A DNA stretch of 64,000 bases from Nocardioides eburneiflavus (GTDB lineage Bacteria > Actinomycetota > Actinomycetes > Propionibacteriales > Nocardioidaceae). Under the pieces are notes generated by a model. It was not told the DNA's origin. It did not search any database and worked only from the letters and a program-made list of their open reading frames with translations. The position numbers were made by a program, and so were the translations under genes. Within the stretch, counting starts at the first letter, position 1. Each line of letters starts with the position of its first letter. This document shows positions 17,287-25,343 of this stretch, piece after piece. Where the stretch lies: positions 1,798,001 to 1,862,000 of the forward strand of contig NZ_SRRO01000001.1 of assembly GCF_004785795.1 (NCBI RefSeq), read 5' to 3'.

Positions 17287-17802
17287 GGTGCTCCCCCATA
17301 GTCATGCGAAATTTTCCTGCTCGCGGACCGCGACCACTCCCCAGTGGTCACTGCGACCCGATCGACCCCGAGCGAGCAGAACTCCCACGAGCACCATGGG
17401 ACGGTTCCCACGGCCTGTCCACCCCTGAGTGCTCCGTACCCCATTTGTGGGAGGTGCGGTCTGGTCCGGAGCCGTGAGGCCTCGCCAAATATTGGTCAAG
17501 AACCTCACAAGGTCCCTGCCAGCGCACCTCCAGCCGGGGCCAAGACGGGTCCTCTCGCCGCGGGGCTCCCGCGCGCGCCTGCCCGTCGCACGCTCCCGAT
17601 CCCGACCCCACCCGGCGACACCCGCCCCACCCGGCGCACCCGGCCCGGGAGAGTGACGGGCCCCTCGCCGGGCAGGTCGGCCGGACGTGGGGGGTCGCCC
17701 CGGCGATCCGTCCCCAATTGTGTGCACATTGGCCAGAGGGTCGACACCACGCGTGATCCGGGCCGTCATGCTCGCCGAACAGTGGCTGGCGGAGGAGGGC
17801 GG
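17287..17802. promoter_or_regulatory. 516-bp divergent control region between the kinase operon and the LuxR gene
   Basis: No gene is supported here. An AT-rich island holds CCAA-ATA-TTGG (17485-17495), flanked by GTGAGG (17474-17479) and its inverse CCTCAC (17503-17508). A longer dyad with arms CCAAT and ATTGG spans 17714-17732. CCCA-TTTG-TGGG is at 17440-17451. These dyads are unusual in such GC-rich DNA and are candidate operators for the LuxR-type regulators on either side. Confidence 0.45.
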
Positions 17803-18636
17803 ATGGGCGTATCGGGGCGCGTGGGTGTGGTGTCGCCGCACCTCCTGGTGGCCCAGGCCGTGGCGGCTGCCCTGAGGTCGGTCGGCACGCCTGCGGAGGC
17901 GATGGCGTGGGAGACGCCGCTCACGACGAGCGCGCCCGCGGGAGTCGTCACACCTCGATTTCGCCGTCTGGTCGTCATCACGGACGGGCTTGACAACGAA
18001 GCCGTCATGGCACACGTCCGCCGCTACCTCGCCGTCGGTGGCGTACGGGTCCTCGTCGTGACCTCGGCCGAGGGCGCTGTGAGGTGGGGCCGGTTGCTCG
18101 AGTCCGACCAGCTCGACGTGCTCACGCAGACCACGGCGGTGTCCGAGCTGGCCGAGGCCGTCGACCAGCTCGACGCCGGGCGGCCCGTGATGGACCCCGA
18201 GCGCCGGACGGCACTGCGTACTGCCTGGGCGCTCACCGTGGACCGGCAGCAGCGCCTCGAGGCGCTCATGGCCACCCTCTCCCCGCAGCAGCGCCGGGTG
18301 CTCGAGCTGCTCGCGACCGGCAGGCGGGTCTCCGAGGTCGGCGCCGAGCTGGGCGTCTCCAGCGGCACCGTGCGCAGCCACGTGAAGTCGTTGCGCGCCA
18401 AGCTGGGGGCCGCCACGCAGCTCAAGGCCGTCGCGATGTACCACCAGGCCCATGAACGCATGTTCGCCGGTGACCTGGTCCCGGCCCCGCGCCAGGTGGG
18501 CGAGGAGAGCAACCAGGAGACCAGGCGTGAGGGCAGCCGGGAAAGCAGCCAGGAGGGCGGTGGTCCGGGCGCCGAACAGGCGTCCGGGGTGCTGGACGAG
18601 GTGAGCGGCGGAACGGTGACCCTGGCCCGTCGATAG
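17803..18636 (+). CDS. Orphan LuxR-family transcriptional regulator
   Basis: 277 aa. The N-terminal 125 residues resemble a receiver (GVVSPHLLVAQAVAAAL, VVITDGL, VRVLVVTSA) but lack the normal acidic pair, so phosphorylation is doubtful. The C-terminal LuxR helix-turn-helix (about 160-220) reads LSPQQRRVLELLATG then SSGTVRSHVKSLRAKL. A charged, Glu/Ser-rich tail of about 45 residues follows. ATG 17803 is preceded by GGAGGAGGG at good spacing. No kinase is adjacent on this strand. It is divergent from the kinase/regulator operon across a long control region and probably acts on the polysaccharide locus. Confidence 0.82.
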   Translation: MGVSGRVGVVSPHLLVAQAVAAALRSVGTPAEAMAWETPLTTSAPAGVVTPRFRRLVVITDGLDNEAVMAHVRRYLAVGGVRVLVVTSAEGAVRWGRLLESDQLDVLTQTTAVSELAEAVDQLDAGRPVMDPERRTALRTAWALTVDRQQRLEALMATLSPQQRRVLELLATGRRVSEVGAELGVSSGTVRSHVKSLRAKLGAATQLKAVAMYHQAHERMFAGDLVPAPRQVGEESNQETRREGSRESSQEGGGPGAEQASGVLDEVSGGTVTLARR

Positions 18637-18639
18637 GCT
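18634..18639 (+). promoter_or_regulatory. Probable -10 element (TAGGCT) for the leaderless uORF-cysQ transcript
   Basis: TAGGCT overlaps the stop of the preceding LuxR gene and ends 6 nt before an ATG at 18646, the leaderless spacing used elsewhere in the window. Confidence 0.55.
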
Positions 18640-18645
18640 CCCCCC

Positions 18646-18705
18646 ATGACCCCACCCCACGACGAGCCTCGCTTCGCTCCCCTCGCCGCAGGGACCCCGG
18701 CATGA
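18646..18705 (+). CDS. 19-codon leaderless upstream ORF coupled to cysQ
   Basis: A 19-residue frame (starts MTPPHDEPRF, ends AAGTPA) begins 6 nt after the TAGGCT -10 and ends in a TGA that overlaps the cysQ ATG (ATGA, 18702-18705). Leaderless short ORFs that couple to the next gene are established in mycobacteria, some with cysteine codons acting as attenuators; this one has no cysteine. The main gene lacks its own clear Shine-Dalgarno, so it may depend on termination-reinitiation from this ORF. Confidence 0.5.
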   Translation: MTPPHDEPRFAPLAAGTPA

Positions 18706-19472
18706 TCGATCCCACCTCGCTCGACGACCACGCCTTCGCCGTCTGGGCGGCCGAACGGGCCGGCTCCGTGCTCCTCGACGTACGCGCCGGGGCCGAAGCC
18801 GACGGGCTGGAGGGCAAGGCCCTCAAGGATGCGGGCGACGCCGCCGCGCAGGCCGAGCTCGACCGGCTCCTCACCGAGCACCGCCCCGACGACGCGGTCC
18901 TCTCCGAGGAGGCCGCCGACGACAAGTCGCGCCTGACGGCTGACCGGGTGTGGATCATCGACCCGCTCGACGGCACGCGGGAGTTCTCCGAGCCCCCGCG
19001 CGACGACTGGGCCGTCCACGTCGCGCTGTGGGCGGGTGGCGACCTCGTCGCCGGGGCCGTCGCGCAGCCGGCGCTGGGGGAGACCTTCAGCACGGGCCGA
19101 CCCAGTGTCGTGCCCCCGCGTACCTCCGAGCGGCCCCGCATCGCCGTCTCCCGCAGCCGCCCGCCGGCCTTCGTCGAGGCGCTGGCCGCCGAGCTCGACG
19201 CCGAGCTGGTGCCGATGGGAAGCGCCGGCGTCAAGGTGATGAGCGTGGTGCGCGACATCGCCGACGCCTACGTCCACGCGGGCGGGCAGTACCAGTGGGA
19301 CAACGCCGCCCCTGTCGCGGTCGCCCGCGCCGCCGGCCTGCACTGCAGCCGGGTCGACGGCTCGCCCCTGGTCTACAACGAGGACGACACCTCGCTGCCG
19401 GACCTCATCGTGTGCCGGCCCGAGCTGGCCGAGCAGATCGTCGACTTCGTCAGGCGGCACGGCACCGCCTGA
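18702..19472 (+). CDS. cysQ: 3'(2'),5'-bisphosphate nucleotidase, CysQ/inositol monophosphatase family
   Basis: 256 aa. Metal-binding motifs of the Li-sensitive phosphatase family are present: LSEE (about 67-70), WIIDPLDGTREF (about 84-95) and the C-terminal WDNAAPVAVARAAG (about 203-216). The enzyme hydrolyses PAP/PAPS, relieving inhibition in sulfate assimilation; related members hydrolyse inositol or fructose phosphates. Length is normal. Translation is probably coupled to the 19-codon leader ORF, whose stop overlaps the ATG. A strong hairpin follows at 19542-19561. No other sulfate-assimilation gene is adjacent, but CBS and cystathionine gamma-synthase occur elsewhere in the window. Confidence 0.88.
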   Translation: MIDPTSLDDHAFAVWAAERAGSVLLDVRAGAEADGLEGKALKDAGDAAAQAELDRLLTEHRPDDAVLSEEAADDKSRLTADRVWIIDPLDGTREFSEPPRDDWAVHVALWAGGDLVAGAVAQPALGETFSTGRPSVVPPRTSERPRIAVSRSRPPAFVEALAAELDAELVPMGSAGVKVMSVVRDIADAYVHAGGQYQWDNAAPVAVARAAGLHCSRVDGSPLVYNEDDTSLPDLIVCRPELAEQIVDFVRRHGTA

Positions 19473-19521
19473 TCCCACCCCGACAGCAGCACGTCGTCCG
19501 GGCGCCCGGTATCTAGATGTC

Positions 19522-19561
19522 CCCCACAGGGGAGGGCCAGCCCCCCGGGGCAACCCGGGGG
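19522..19561 (+). terminator. Double hairpin, probable terminator of cysQ
   Basis: A 4-bp stem with ACA loop (19522-19532) is followed by a perfect 8-bp stem closed by a GCAA tetraloop (19542-19561), then GAGAAAA. I considered a riboswitch for the next gene, but that gene has a -10 candidate downstream of the hairpins, so they would lie outside its mRNA. Confidence 0.5.
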
Positions 19562-19595
19562 AGAAAACCGGCTTGCGGGCGGCGTACGGGCTTGC

Positions 19596-19601
19596 CAGCG
19601 T
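19596..19601 (+). promoter_or_regulatory. Possible -10 element (CAGCGT) of the VOC gene
   Basis: CAGCGT ends 6 nt before the ATG at 19608; no ribosome site is present. Spacing fits a leaderless start. Confidence 0.4.
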
Positions 19602-19607
19602 GGGCCC

Positions 19608-20021
19608 ATGACCTCCTTCGTCTCGCACACGACCGTCGACTGCCATGACGCCTACGAGCTCTCGGAGTGGTGGAAGCGGCTCCTCGGCTACGTCGACGTC
19701 GAGGGCGACCCCAACGAGCCCGGGCACGAGGAGTGCATGATCCTCGACCCGGAGACGGGGCACAGCATCCTGTTCATCGAGGTGCCCGACGCCGAGCTGC
19801 CCGCCAAGCGCATCCACTTCGACCTGCGTCCCCGCGAGGGCACCCGAGACGAGGAGGTCGAGCGCGTGCTGGGGCTGGGAGCCATCCAGGTCGGTGACCA
19901 GCGCGGACAGTACGGACCCGGCACGGGCTGGGTGGTGTTCGCCGACCCGGAGGGCAACCAGTTCTGCATCCTGCGCTCGCAGGCGGAGGTGGACGCCGGT
20001 CCGCCGCCGCCCGCGAGCTGA
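19608..20021 (+). CDS. VOC superfamily protein (glyoxalase-like)
   Basis: 137 aa with the paired beta-alpha-beta-beta-beta modules of the vicinal oxygen chelate fold: TTVDCHDAYELSEWW at the N-terminus and WVVFADPEGNQFCIL (about 108-122) as the signature C-terminal strand. Metal-site residues are plausible but not all identifiable. The family includes glyoxalases, dioxygenases and antibiotic-binding proteins; this member is of the small, functionally undefined kind. It stands alone, convergent with the secreted protein gene at 20034. Confidence 0.8.
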   Translation: MTSFVSHTTVDCHDAYELSEWWKRLLGYVDVEGDPNEPGHEECMILDPETGHSILFIEVPDAELPAKRIHFDLRPREGTRDEEVERVLGLGAIQVGDQRGQYGPGTGWVVFADPEGNQFCILRSQAEVDAGPPPPAS

Positions 20022-20033
20022 GCCCTGCGTGGG

Positions 20034-20729
20034 TCAGCGTGCGCGCTCGGGGGAGACCCAGGTGCGCCACTTGAACCGGGTGCCGAGGTACTTCCTGTCC
20101 TTCTTGACCGCGAACGACCAGTACCAGACGCCGCTGCGCCGGGGGAGGGTCAGCGAGTAGCGTCCGCGGGCGTCGGTCCTGATGACGGCGAACCTGGTGA
20201 AGCCGCCGCGCTCCTGCTCGGAGACGCGCACCACGATCGGGCGGGAGCGGTAGCGGGGCCGGACGCGGCCCGAGACCTCGAACCCACCCGTCGGACGCGT
20301 GATCGTGCGGGCGACCTCGACGGTGAAGGGCTCGGACTCGCTCGGCTCGTAGCTGTCGTCGCGGGTCGAGGCGGCTTCGTGGCCGGTGTAGACGACCTTG
20401 TAGGTCGTGGTCATCCGAGGGCGTACGGCGAAGAAGTCGAGGGACGCCGAGGTGTTGGTCGCGACGGCCTTCCACTCCGAGCCCGTCGCCCTGCGCGCAA
20501 GGAGCGTGGAGGTGCCCTCGGTGGGCGAGTAGCCGGTGTCGCTGTCGACGTCGAGCGTGACGTCGATGGTCTCCCCGAAGTCGATCGTCTGCGCGCTCGG
20601 CACGGCGAGCGTGGTCGTGGCGAACGTGTCCCGGGCCGTCGCCGGCGCGGTGACGCCGAGGGAGGTCACGCCCAGCAGTCCTGCCGCCAGTCCTGCCAGG
20701 GATGTGCGGGCGACGGGTCGGGTCGACAT
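20034..20729 (-). CDS. Secreted Ig-like-domain protein, paralog of the next gene
   Basis: 231 aa. A Sec signal peptide (about 1-32, cleavage near APATA-RD) precedes an Ig-like or Ig-like-repeat beta domain with TTTLAVPSAQTIDFGETIDVTLDV and a second, basic C-terminal domain ending in KYLGTRFKWRTWVSP. The motif TTTYKVVYTGHE aligns with TTTYKVVYSGFT in the neighbouring protein, so the two are tandem duplicates with divergent C-termini. GAGAGGA is 8 nt before ATG 20729. Function unknown; a cell-envelope or extracellular binding role is likely. Confidence 0.75.
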   Translation of the reverse strand: MSTRPVARTSLAGLAAGLLGVTSLGVTAPATARDTFATTTLAVPSAQTIDFGETIDVTLDVDSDTGYSPTEGTSTLLARRATGSEWKAVATNTSASLDFFAVRPRMTTTYKVVYTGHEAASTRDDSYEPSESEPFTVEVARTITRPTGGFEVSGRVRPRYRSRPIVVRVSEQERGGFTRFAVIRTDARGRYSLTLPRRSGVWYWSFAVKKDRKYLGTRFKWRTWVSPERAR

Positions 20730-20770
20730 CGGGACGGTCCTCTCGGGGGTTCGCGAGGGTGCAACAGTAC

Positions 20771-20805
20771 GACCGGCCCCGCCAGCAGCGCTGGCGGAGC
20801 CGGTC
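20771..20805 (-). terminator. Hairpin terminator between the two secreted-protein genes
   Basis: A 16-bp stem with one mismatch (20771-20786 with 20790-20805) and a 3-nt loop lies 24 bp downstream of the gene ending at 20829 and before the start of the next one. Confidence 0.6.
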
Positions 20806-20828
20806 GAGAGGGTCAGCGACCGGTGACG

Positions 20829-21554
20829 TCAGCCCAGCTTCGCGATGCGCGGGGTGATGGTCGAGCGGTAGCTGTAGGTGTACCAGACCTCGCTGTAGGC
20901 AGCGAACTTCGAGTTCCCCGGGACGGTGATCTTGAAGTAGAGCTTGTTGCCACGGCGGGGCGCGGGGAGACGGACCTGGAAGGTGCTCTTCCTGGTGGTC
21001 TTGATGGTCTTGAACTTGACGTAGCGCTTGCCCTTCTTGACCTGGACCTTGACCTTCTTGCGCTTGTAGTCGGGCTTGATCTTGCCCTTGATCGTCATCC
21101 GCGCCTTGGCGTTGTCGATCTTGACGTTGCGCTGCACGCCAACGGTGAAGGGCAGGGACTCGCTGGGCGTGTAGTTGTCGCCGTAGGTGCCCTGGTCGGG
21201 GTCGGTGAAGCCGCTGTAGACGACCTTGTAGGTGGTGGTGGCCTTGGGCTTGACGTCGTAGAAGGACGAGTAGGTGTTGGCCGCGGTGGCGACGGGGACC
21301 CAGGCGCTGGTGCCGGCCTCCATCGCGTAGAGCGTGACCGTGCCGTCGGTGCCGCCGGGCGAGTAGCCGTCGGAGCTGGCCACGTCGACCGAGATGTAGA
21401 GGTCGTCGCCGTAGGTGACGCCGGTCGCGCTGGGCGTGGCAGTGGTCGTGGTGGTCCACGTGTCGGCCGCGTGGCCCGGTGCGGCGACGGCGATCGGCGT
21501 GAGGCCGAGCAGGCCGGCGGAGACAGTGCCGGCGACGAAGCGAGTGATGCGCAT
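20829..21554 (-). CDS. Secreted Ig-like-domain protein with a lysine-rich C-terminal domain
   Basis: 241 aa. Signal peptide about 1-29 (cleavage near GHAA-DT), an Ig-like domain with TTTATPSATGVTYGDDLYISVDV, the shared YKVVYSGFT strand (about 105), then a strikingly lysine-rich stretch (about 145-185: KGKIKPDYKRKKVKVQVKKG) and a final beta domain. Same architecture as the paralog at 20034 but with a more basic linker, which could bind anionic wall polymers. GAGAGGA precedes the ATG. Function unknown. Confidence 0.75.
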   Translation of the reverse strand: MRITRFVAGTVSAGLLGLTPIAVAAPGHAADTWTTTTTATPSATGVTYGDDLYISVDVASSDGYSPGGTDGTVTLYAMEAGTSAWVPVATAANTYSSFYDVKPKATTTYKVVYSGFTDPDQGTYGDNYTPSESLPFTVGVQRNVKIDNAKARMTIKGKIKPDYKRKKVKVQVKKGKRYVKFKTIKTTRKSTFQVRLPAPRRGNKLYFKITVPGNSKFAAYSEVWYTYSYRSTITPRIAKLG

Positions 21555-21710
21555 TCCCCGTTGTTCCTCTCGAGTGGAGTTCAGGACGCCCGGCGGTCGG
21601 CCGGGCGTGGGTGGTTGCTACCCGTGAGGCGCGCAGGACAAACCCCTCGTCCCCCGCGAACCCCCGTCGGTCAGCCCCCGTAGACTTCCACCCTCCCCCG
21701 CCCCTGTACC

Positions 21711-21738
21711 AAGCGGGGGCTCTTCCGCGTGCTCTCGA
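21711..21738 (+). other. 5'-leader hairpin region before mfd
   Basis: In the mfd leader a CCCCCGC run (near 21698) and GCGGGGG (near 21713) can pair as a 7-bp stem about 30-50 nt before the start. TAGACT near 21681 is a -10 candidate. No regulator is implied; approximate positions. Confidence 0.3.
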
Positions 21739-21749
21739 AGGGATCTCCG

Positions 21750-24700
21750 GTGTCGTCCACGCCGCTCGCCGCCGTCGCCCAGCGCGTCGTCACCGCTCCC
21801 ACGCTCGGGGGCGCCCTGGCCGACGCGGCCGTCCAGAACGCCCTCGACCTCACCGGCCCGCCCGCCGTCCGGCCGTTCGTGGTGCACGGCCTCGTCGAGC
21901 GGGGCCGCACGGTCCTGGCGGTGACGGCCACGTCGCGGGAGGCCGAGGACCTCGTCGAGGAGCTCGCCGACCTCGTCGACCCCGACACGGTCGCCTACTA
22001 CCCGAGCTGGGAGACGCTCCCGCACGAGCGGCTCAGCCCGCGCAGCGACACCGTCGGGCGACGGCTCGCGGTCCTGCGGCGGCTTCGTCACCCCGGCACC
22101 GACGCGGCCAACGGCCCGCTCAAGGTCGTCGTCGCGCCGATCCGCAGCCTGCTCCAGCCGCAGGTCCCCGGCCTCGCCGACATCGAGCCGGTCGAGCTGT
22201 CGCCCGGTGACTCCCGCGCGCTCGACGACGTGGTCCGCGGGCTGGCCGAGGCGGCGTACACCCGCGTCGACATGGTCGAGCGGCGCGGCGAGTTCGCCGT
22301 GCGCGGCGGCATCGTCGACGTCTTCCCGCCGACCGAGGAGCACCCGCTGCGCGTGGAGTTCTGGGGCGACGACGTGGAGGAGATCCGCGCGTTCTCCGTC
22401 GCCGACCAGCGCACGCTCGAGACCGTGCAGCGGCTCTGGGCGCCGCCGTGCCGCGAGCTGTTGCTGACCGACGACGTACGCCGGCGCGCCGCCGAGCTGG
22501 GCCAGGCGCACCCGCAGCTGCTCGAGCTCACCGACAAGATGGCCGCCGGCATCGCCGTGGAGGGCATGGAGTCCCTCGCGCCGGTGCTGGTCGACACCAT
22601 GGAGCTGCTCGTCGACCTGATGCCCGGGGACACCACGATCCTGGTGCTCGACCCCGAGCGCGCCCGCAGCCGCGCCCACGACCTGGTCGCGACGAGCGAG
22701 GAGTTCCTCGGCGCCTCGTGGGCCGCCGCGGCCGGGGGAGGCACCGCGCCGATCGACCTGGGCGCCGCGTCCTACCGCGAGATCGCCGACGTACGCCTCC
22801 ACGCGCTCGGGCTGGGGCATGCGTGGTGGGCGGTGAGCCCCTTCGGGATCGACTCCGACGACCAGGGCCCGAGCCTCCCCGACGCGACGACCGCCGGGGT
22901 GCCGAGCCGGACCCTGCCCGCCCACCCGGCCGAGGCCTACCGCGGCGACCTGCAGCAGGCGGTCGACGACATCCGCGGCTGGCTGCGCGACGGGCTCGAC
23001 GTCGTGGTCGTGCACGCCGGCCACGGCCCCGCGGAGCGGTTCGTGGAGCTGCTCGGCGAGAACGACATCGCCGCGCGGCTCGTCGAGGACGGCGACACCG
23101 CGGGGCCCGGCGTCGTGACCGTGACCTGCGGCCACCTCGTCCACGGCATCGTCGACGACGAGGCCCGGATCGCGGTCGTCACCGGTGATGACCTGTCGGG
23201 GCAGAAGACCTCGACCCGTGACATGCGCAGGATGCCCACGCGCCGCAAGAAGCAGATCGACCCGCTCGAGCTCAAGGCGGGTGACTACGTCGTGCACGAG
23301 CAGCACGGCGTGGGCCGCTTCGTGGAGATGAGGCAGCGCGAGATCGGCGGCGCGGTGCGCGAGTACCTCGTCCTGGAGTACGGCCCCAGCAAGCGCGGCG
23401 GCCCCAACGACATGCTCTACGTGCCGGCCGACACCCTCGACCAGGTCACCCGCTACGTCGGCGGCGAGAACCCCAGCCTCGACCGGCTCGGCGGCGGCGA
23501 CTGGACCAAGCGCAAGAACAAGGCCCGGCGCGCGGTCCGCGAGATCGCGGCCGAGCTGATCAAGCTCTACGCCGCCCGCCAGGCCACCAAGGGCTACGCC
23601 TACGGCCCCGACACCCCGTGGCAGCGCGAGCTCGAGGACGCCTTCCCGTTCACCGAGACCGTCGACCAGCTCACGACCGTCGACGAGGTCAAGGCCGACA
23701 TGCGCCAGGTCGTGCCGATGGACCGGCTCGTGTGCGGCGACGTCGGCTACGGCAAGACTGAGATCGCGGTGCGCGCAGCGTTCAAGGCGGTGCAGGACGG
23801 CAAGCAGGTGGCCGTGCTGGTGCCCACGACGCTGCTCGTCACCCAGCACCTGTCGACGTTCTCCGAGCGGATGAGCGGCTTCCCGGTCGTCATCCGGGGG
23901 CTCTCGCGCTTCCAGACCGACAAGGAGGCCAAGGAGGTCGTCGCCGGGCTCGCCGACGGCTCGATCGACATCGTGGTCGGCACGCACCGCCTGCTCAACC
24001 CCGACATCAGGATGAAGGACCTCGGCCTGATCGTCGTGGACGAGGAGCAGCGCTTCGGTGTCGAGCACAAGGAGCAGATGAAGCGGATGCGCACCTCCGT
24101 CGACGTGCTCTCGATGAGCGCGACGCCGATCCCGCGCACGCTCGAGATGGCGGTCACCGGGATCCGCGAGATGTCGACCATCACGACCCCGCCCGAGGAG
24201 CGGCACCCCGTCCTCACCTACGTCGGCGCCTACGAGGACCGCCAGGTCGTCGCAGCCGTACGCCGTGAGCTGCTGCGCGAGGGCCAGGTCTTCTACATCC
24301 ACAACCGGGTGCAGTCGATCGAGAAGGCCGCCGCGCGGATCCGCGAGCTCGTGCCCGAGGCACGCGTCGCGACCGCCCACGGCCAGATGAACGAGCGCCA
24401 GCTCGAGCAGGTGATGCTGGACTTCTGGGAGAAGCGCTTCGACGTGCTCGTCTGCACGACCCTGGTCGAGTCGGGCCTCGACGTGTCCAACGCCAACACG
24501 ATGATCATCGAGCGCTCCGACACCCTCGGCCTCTCCCAGCTGCACCAGCTGCGGGGTCGTGTCGGGCGCTCCCGCGAGCGCGCGTACGCCTACTTCCTCT
24601 ACCCCGCGGAGAAGCCGCTGACCGAGACCGCCCACGAGCGGCTCGCGACGCTGGCCCAGCACTCCGACCTCGGCGGCGGCATGGCGATCGCGATGAAGGA

Positions 24701-25343
24701 CCTCGAGATCCGCGGCGCCGGCAACCTGCTCGGCGGTGAGCAGTCCGGCCACATCGCCGACGTCGGCTTCGACCTCTACGTCCGGCTCGTGGGCGAGGCG
24801 GTCGCCGACTTCAAGGGCGGTGCCGAGGAGGAGCTCGCCGAGGTGCGCATCGAGCTGCCCGTCGACGCACACCTGCCGCACGACTACATCCCGAGCGAGC
24901 GACTCCGGCTCGAGATCTACAAGCGCCTCGCCGAGGTCCGCAGCGACGCCGACGTCGACGAGGTGCGCGCCGAGCTGCTCGACCGCTACGGCAACCCGCC
25001 CGAGGCCGTGGAGTCGCTGCTGGTCGTCGCCCGCTTCCGCGCCCGCTGCCGCCAGATCGGGGTGGGCGAGGTGACCGTCGCCGGCAAGTACGTCCGCTTC
25101 GCCCCCGTCGACCTGCCGGAGTCGCGCGTCGTACGCCTCCAGCGGTTGCACCCGAAGAGCGTCGTCAAGGCCCCCGTGAGCACCATCCTCGTGCCGCGCC
25201 CGCAGGACACGGGGTTCCCCGTCCGCCCGGTGGCGGGCGTCGCCCTGCTTGAATGGGCGCGCGGCGTGATCGACGAGGTGATCGCGCCCCCGGCACCTGC
25301 CGGCCAGACCGCGGCAACAGCAACCCCTGGGAGTGACTCGTGA
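21750..25343 (+). CDS. mfd: Transcription-repair coupling factor
   Basis: 1197 aa, full length. The N-terminal UvrB-homology region (about 1-480) is followed by the RNA-polymerase-interacting domain (LKAGDYVVHEQHGVGRF, about 508-524) and the translocase motor: Walker A VGYGKTEIAVRAAF (about 669), DEEQ box VVDEEQRFG (about 765), SATPIPRTLEMA, and LVESGLDVSNAN plus RGRVGRSRERAYAY (about 905-945), the TRG region. The C-terminus holds the TRCF regulatory domain. It displaces stalled RNA polymerase and recruits UvrA. GTG 21750 is preferred because GAAGGGA lies 6-7 nt upstream; GTG 21729 would add 7 residues. Its stop overlaps the next gene (GTGA). Confidence 0.96.
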   Translation: MSSTPLAAVAQRVVTAPTLGGALADAAVQNALDLTGPPAVRPFVVHGLVERGRTVLAVTATSREAEDLVEELADLVDPDTVAYYPSWETLPHERLSPRSDTVGRRLAVLRRLRHPGTDAANGPLKVVVAPIRSLLQPQVPGLADIEPVELSPGDSRALDDVVRGLAEAAYTRVDMVERRGEFAVRGGIVDVFPPTEEHPLRVEFWGDDVEEIRAFSVADQRTLETVQRLWAPPCRELLLTDDVRRRAAELGQAHPQLLELTDKMAAGIAVEGMESLAPVLVDTMELLVDLMPGDTTILVLDPERARSRAHDLVATSEEFLGASWAAAAGGGTAPIDLGAASYREIADVRLHALGLGHAWWAVSPFGIDSDDQGPSLPDATTAGVPSRTLPAHPAEAYRGDLQQAVDDIRGWLRDGLDVVVVHAGHGPAERFVELLGENDIAARLVEDGDTAGPGVVTVTCGHLVHGIVDDEARIAVVTGDDLSGQKTSTRDMRRMPTRRKKQIDPLELKAGDYVVHEQHGVGRFVEMRQREIGGAVREYLVLEYGPSKRGGPNDMLYVPADTLDQVTRYVGGENPSLDRLGGGDWTKRKNKARRAVREIAAELIKLYAARQATKGYAYGPDTPWQRELEDAFPFTETVDQLTTVDEVKADMRQVVPMDRLVCGDVGYGKTEIAVRAAFKAVQDGKQVAVLVPTTLLVTQHLSTFSERMSGFPVVIRGLSRFQTDKEAKEVVAGLADGSIDIVVGTHRLLNPDIRMKDLGLIVVDEEQRFGVEHKEQMKRMRTSVDVLSMSATPIPRTLEMAVTGIREMSTITTPPEERHPVLTYVGAYEDRQVVAAVRRELLREGQVFYIHNRVQSIEKAAARIRELVPEARVATAHGQMNERQLEQVMLDFWEKRFDVLVCTTLVESGLDVSNANTMIIERSDTLGLSQLHQLRGRVGRSRERAYAYFLYPAEKPLTETAHERLATLAQHSDLGGGMAIAMKDLEIRGAGNLLGGEQSGHIADVGFDLYVRLVGEAVADFKGGAEEELAEVRIELPVDAHLPHDYIPSERLRLEIYKRLAEVRSDADVDEVRAELLDRYGNPPEAVESLLVVARFRARCRQIGVGEVTVAGKYVRFAPVDLPESRVVRLQRLHPKSVVKAPVSTILVPRPQDTGFPVRPVAGVALLEWARGVIDEVIAPPAPAGQTAATATPGSDS

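Noticed and set aside
19522..19561. A riboswitch for the VOC gene
   Set aside because: The two hairpins do not match a riboswitch core I recognise and lie upstream of the VOC -10 candidate.
21618..25151. A very long open frame antisense to mfd
   Set aside because: mfd on the plus strand has every family motif, and the antisense frame is Leu/Val/Arg-rich low-complexity with no motif. Long antisense frames are expected in such GC-rich DNA.
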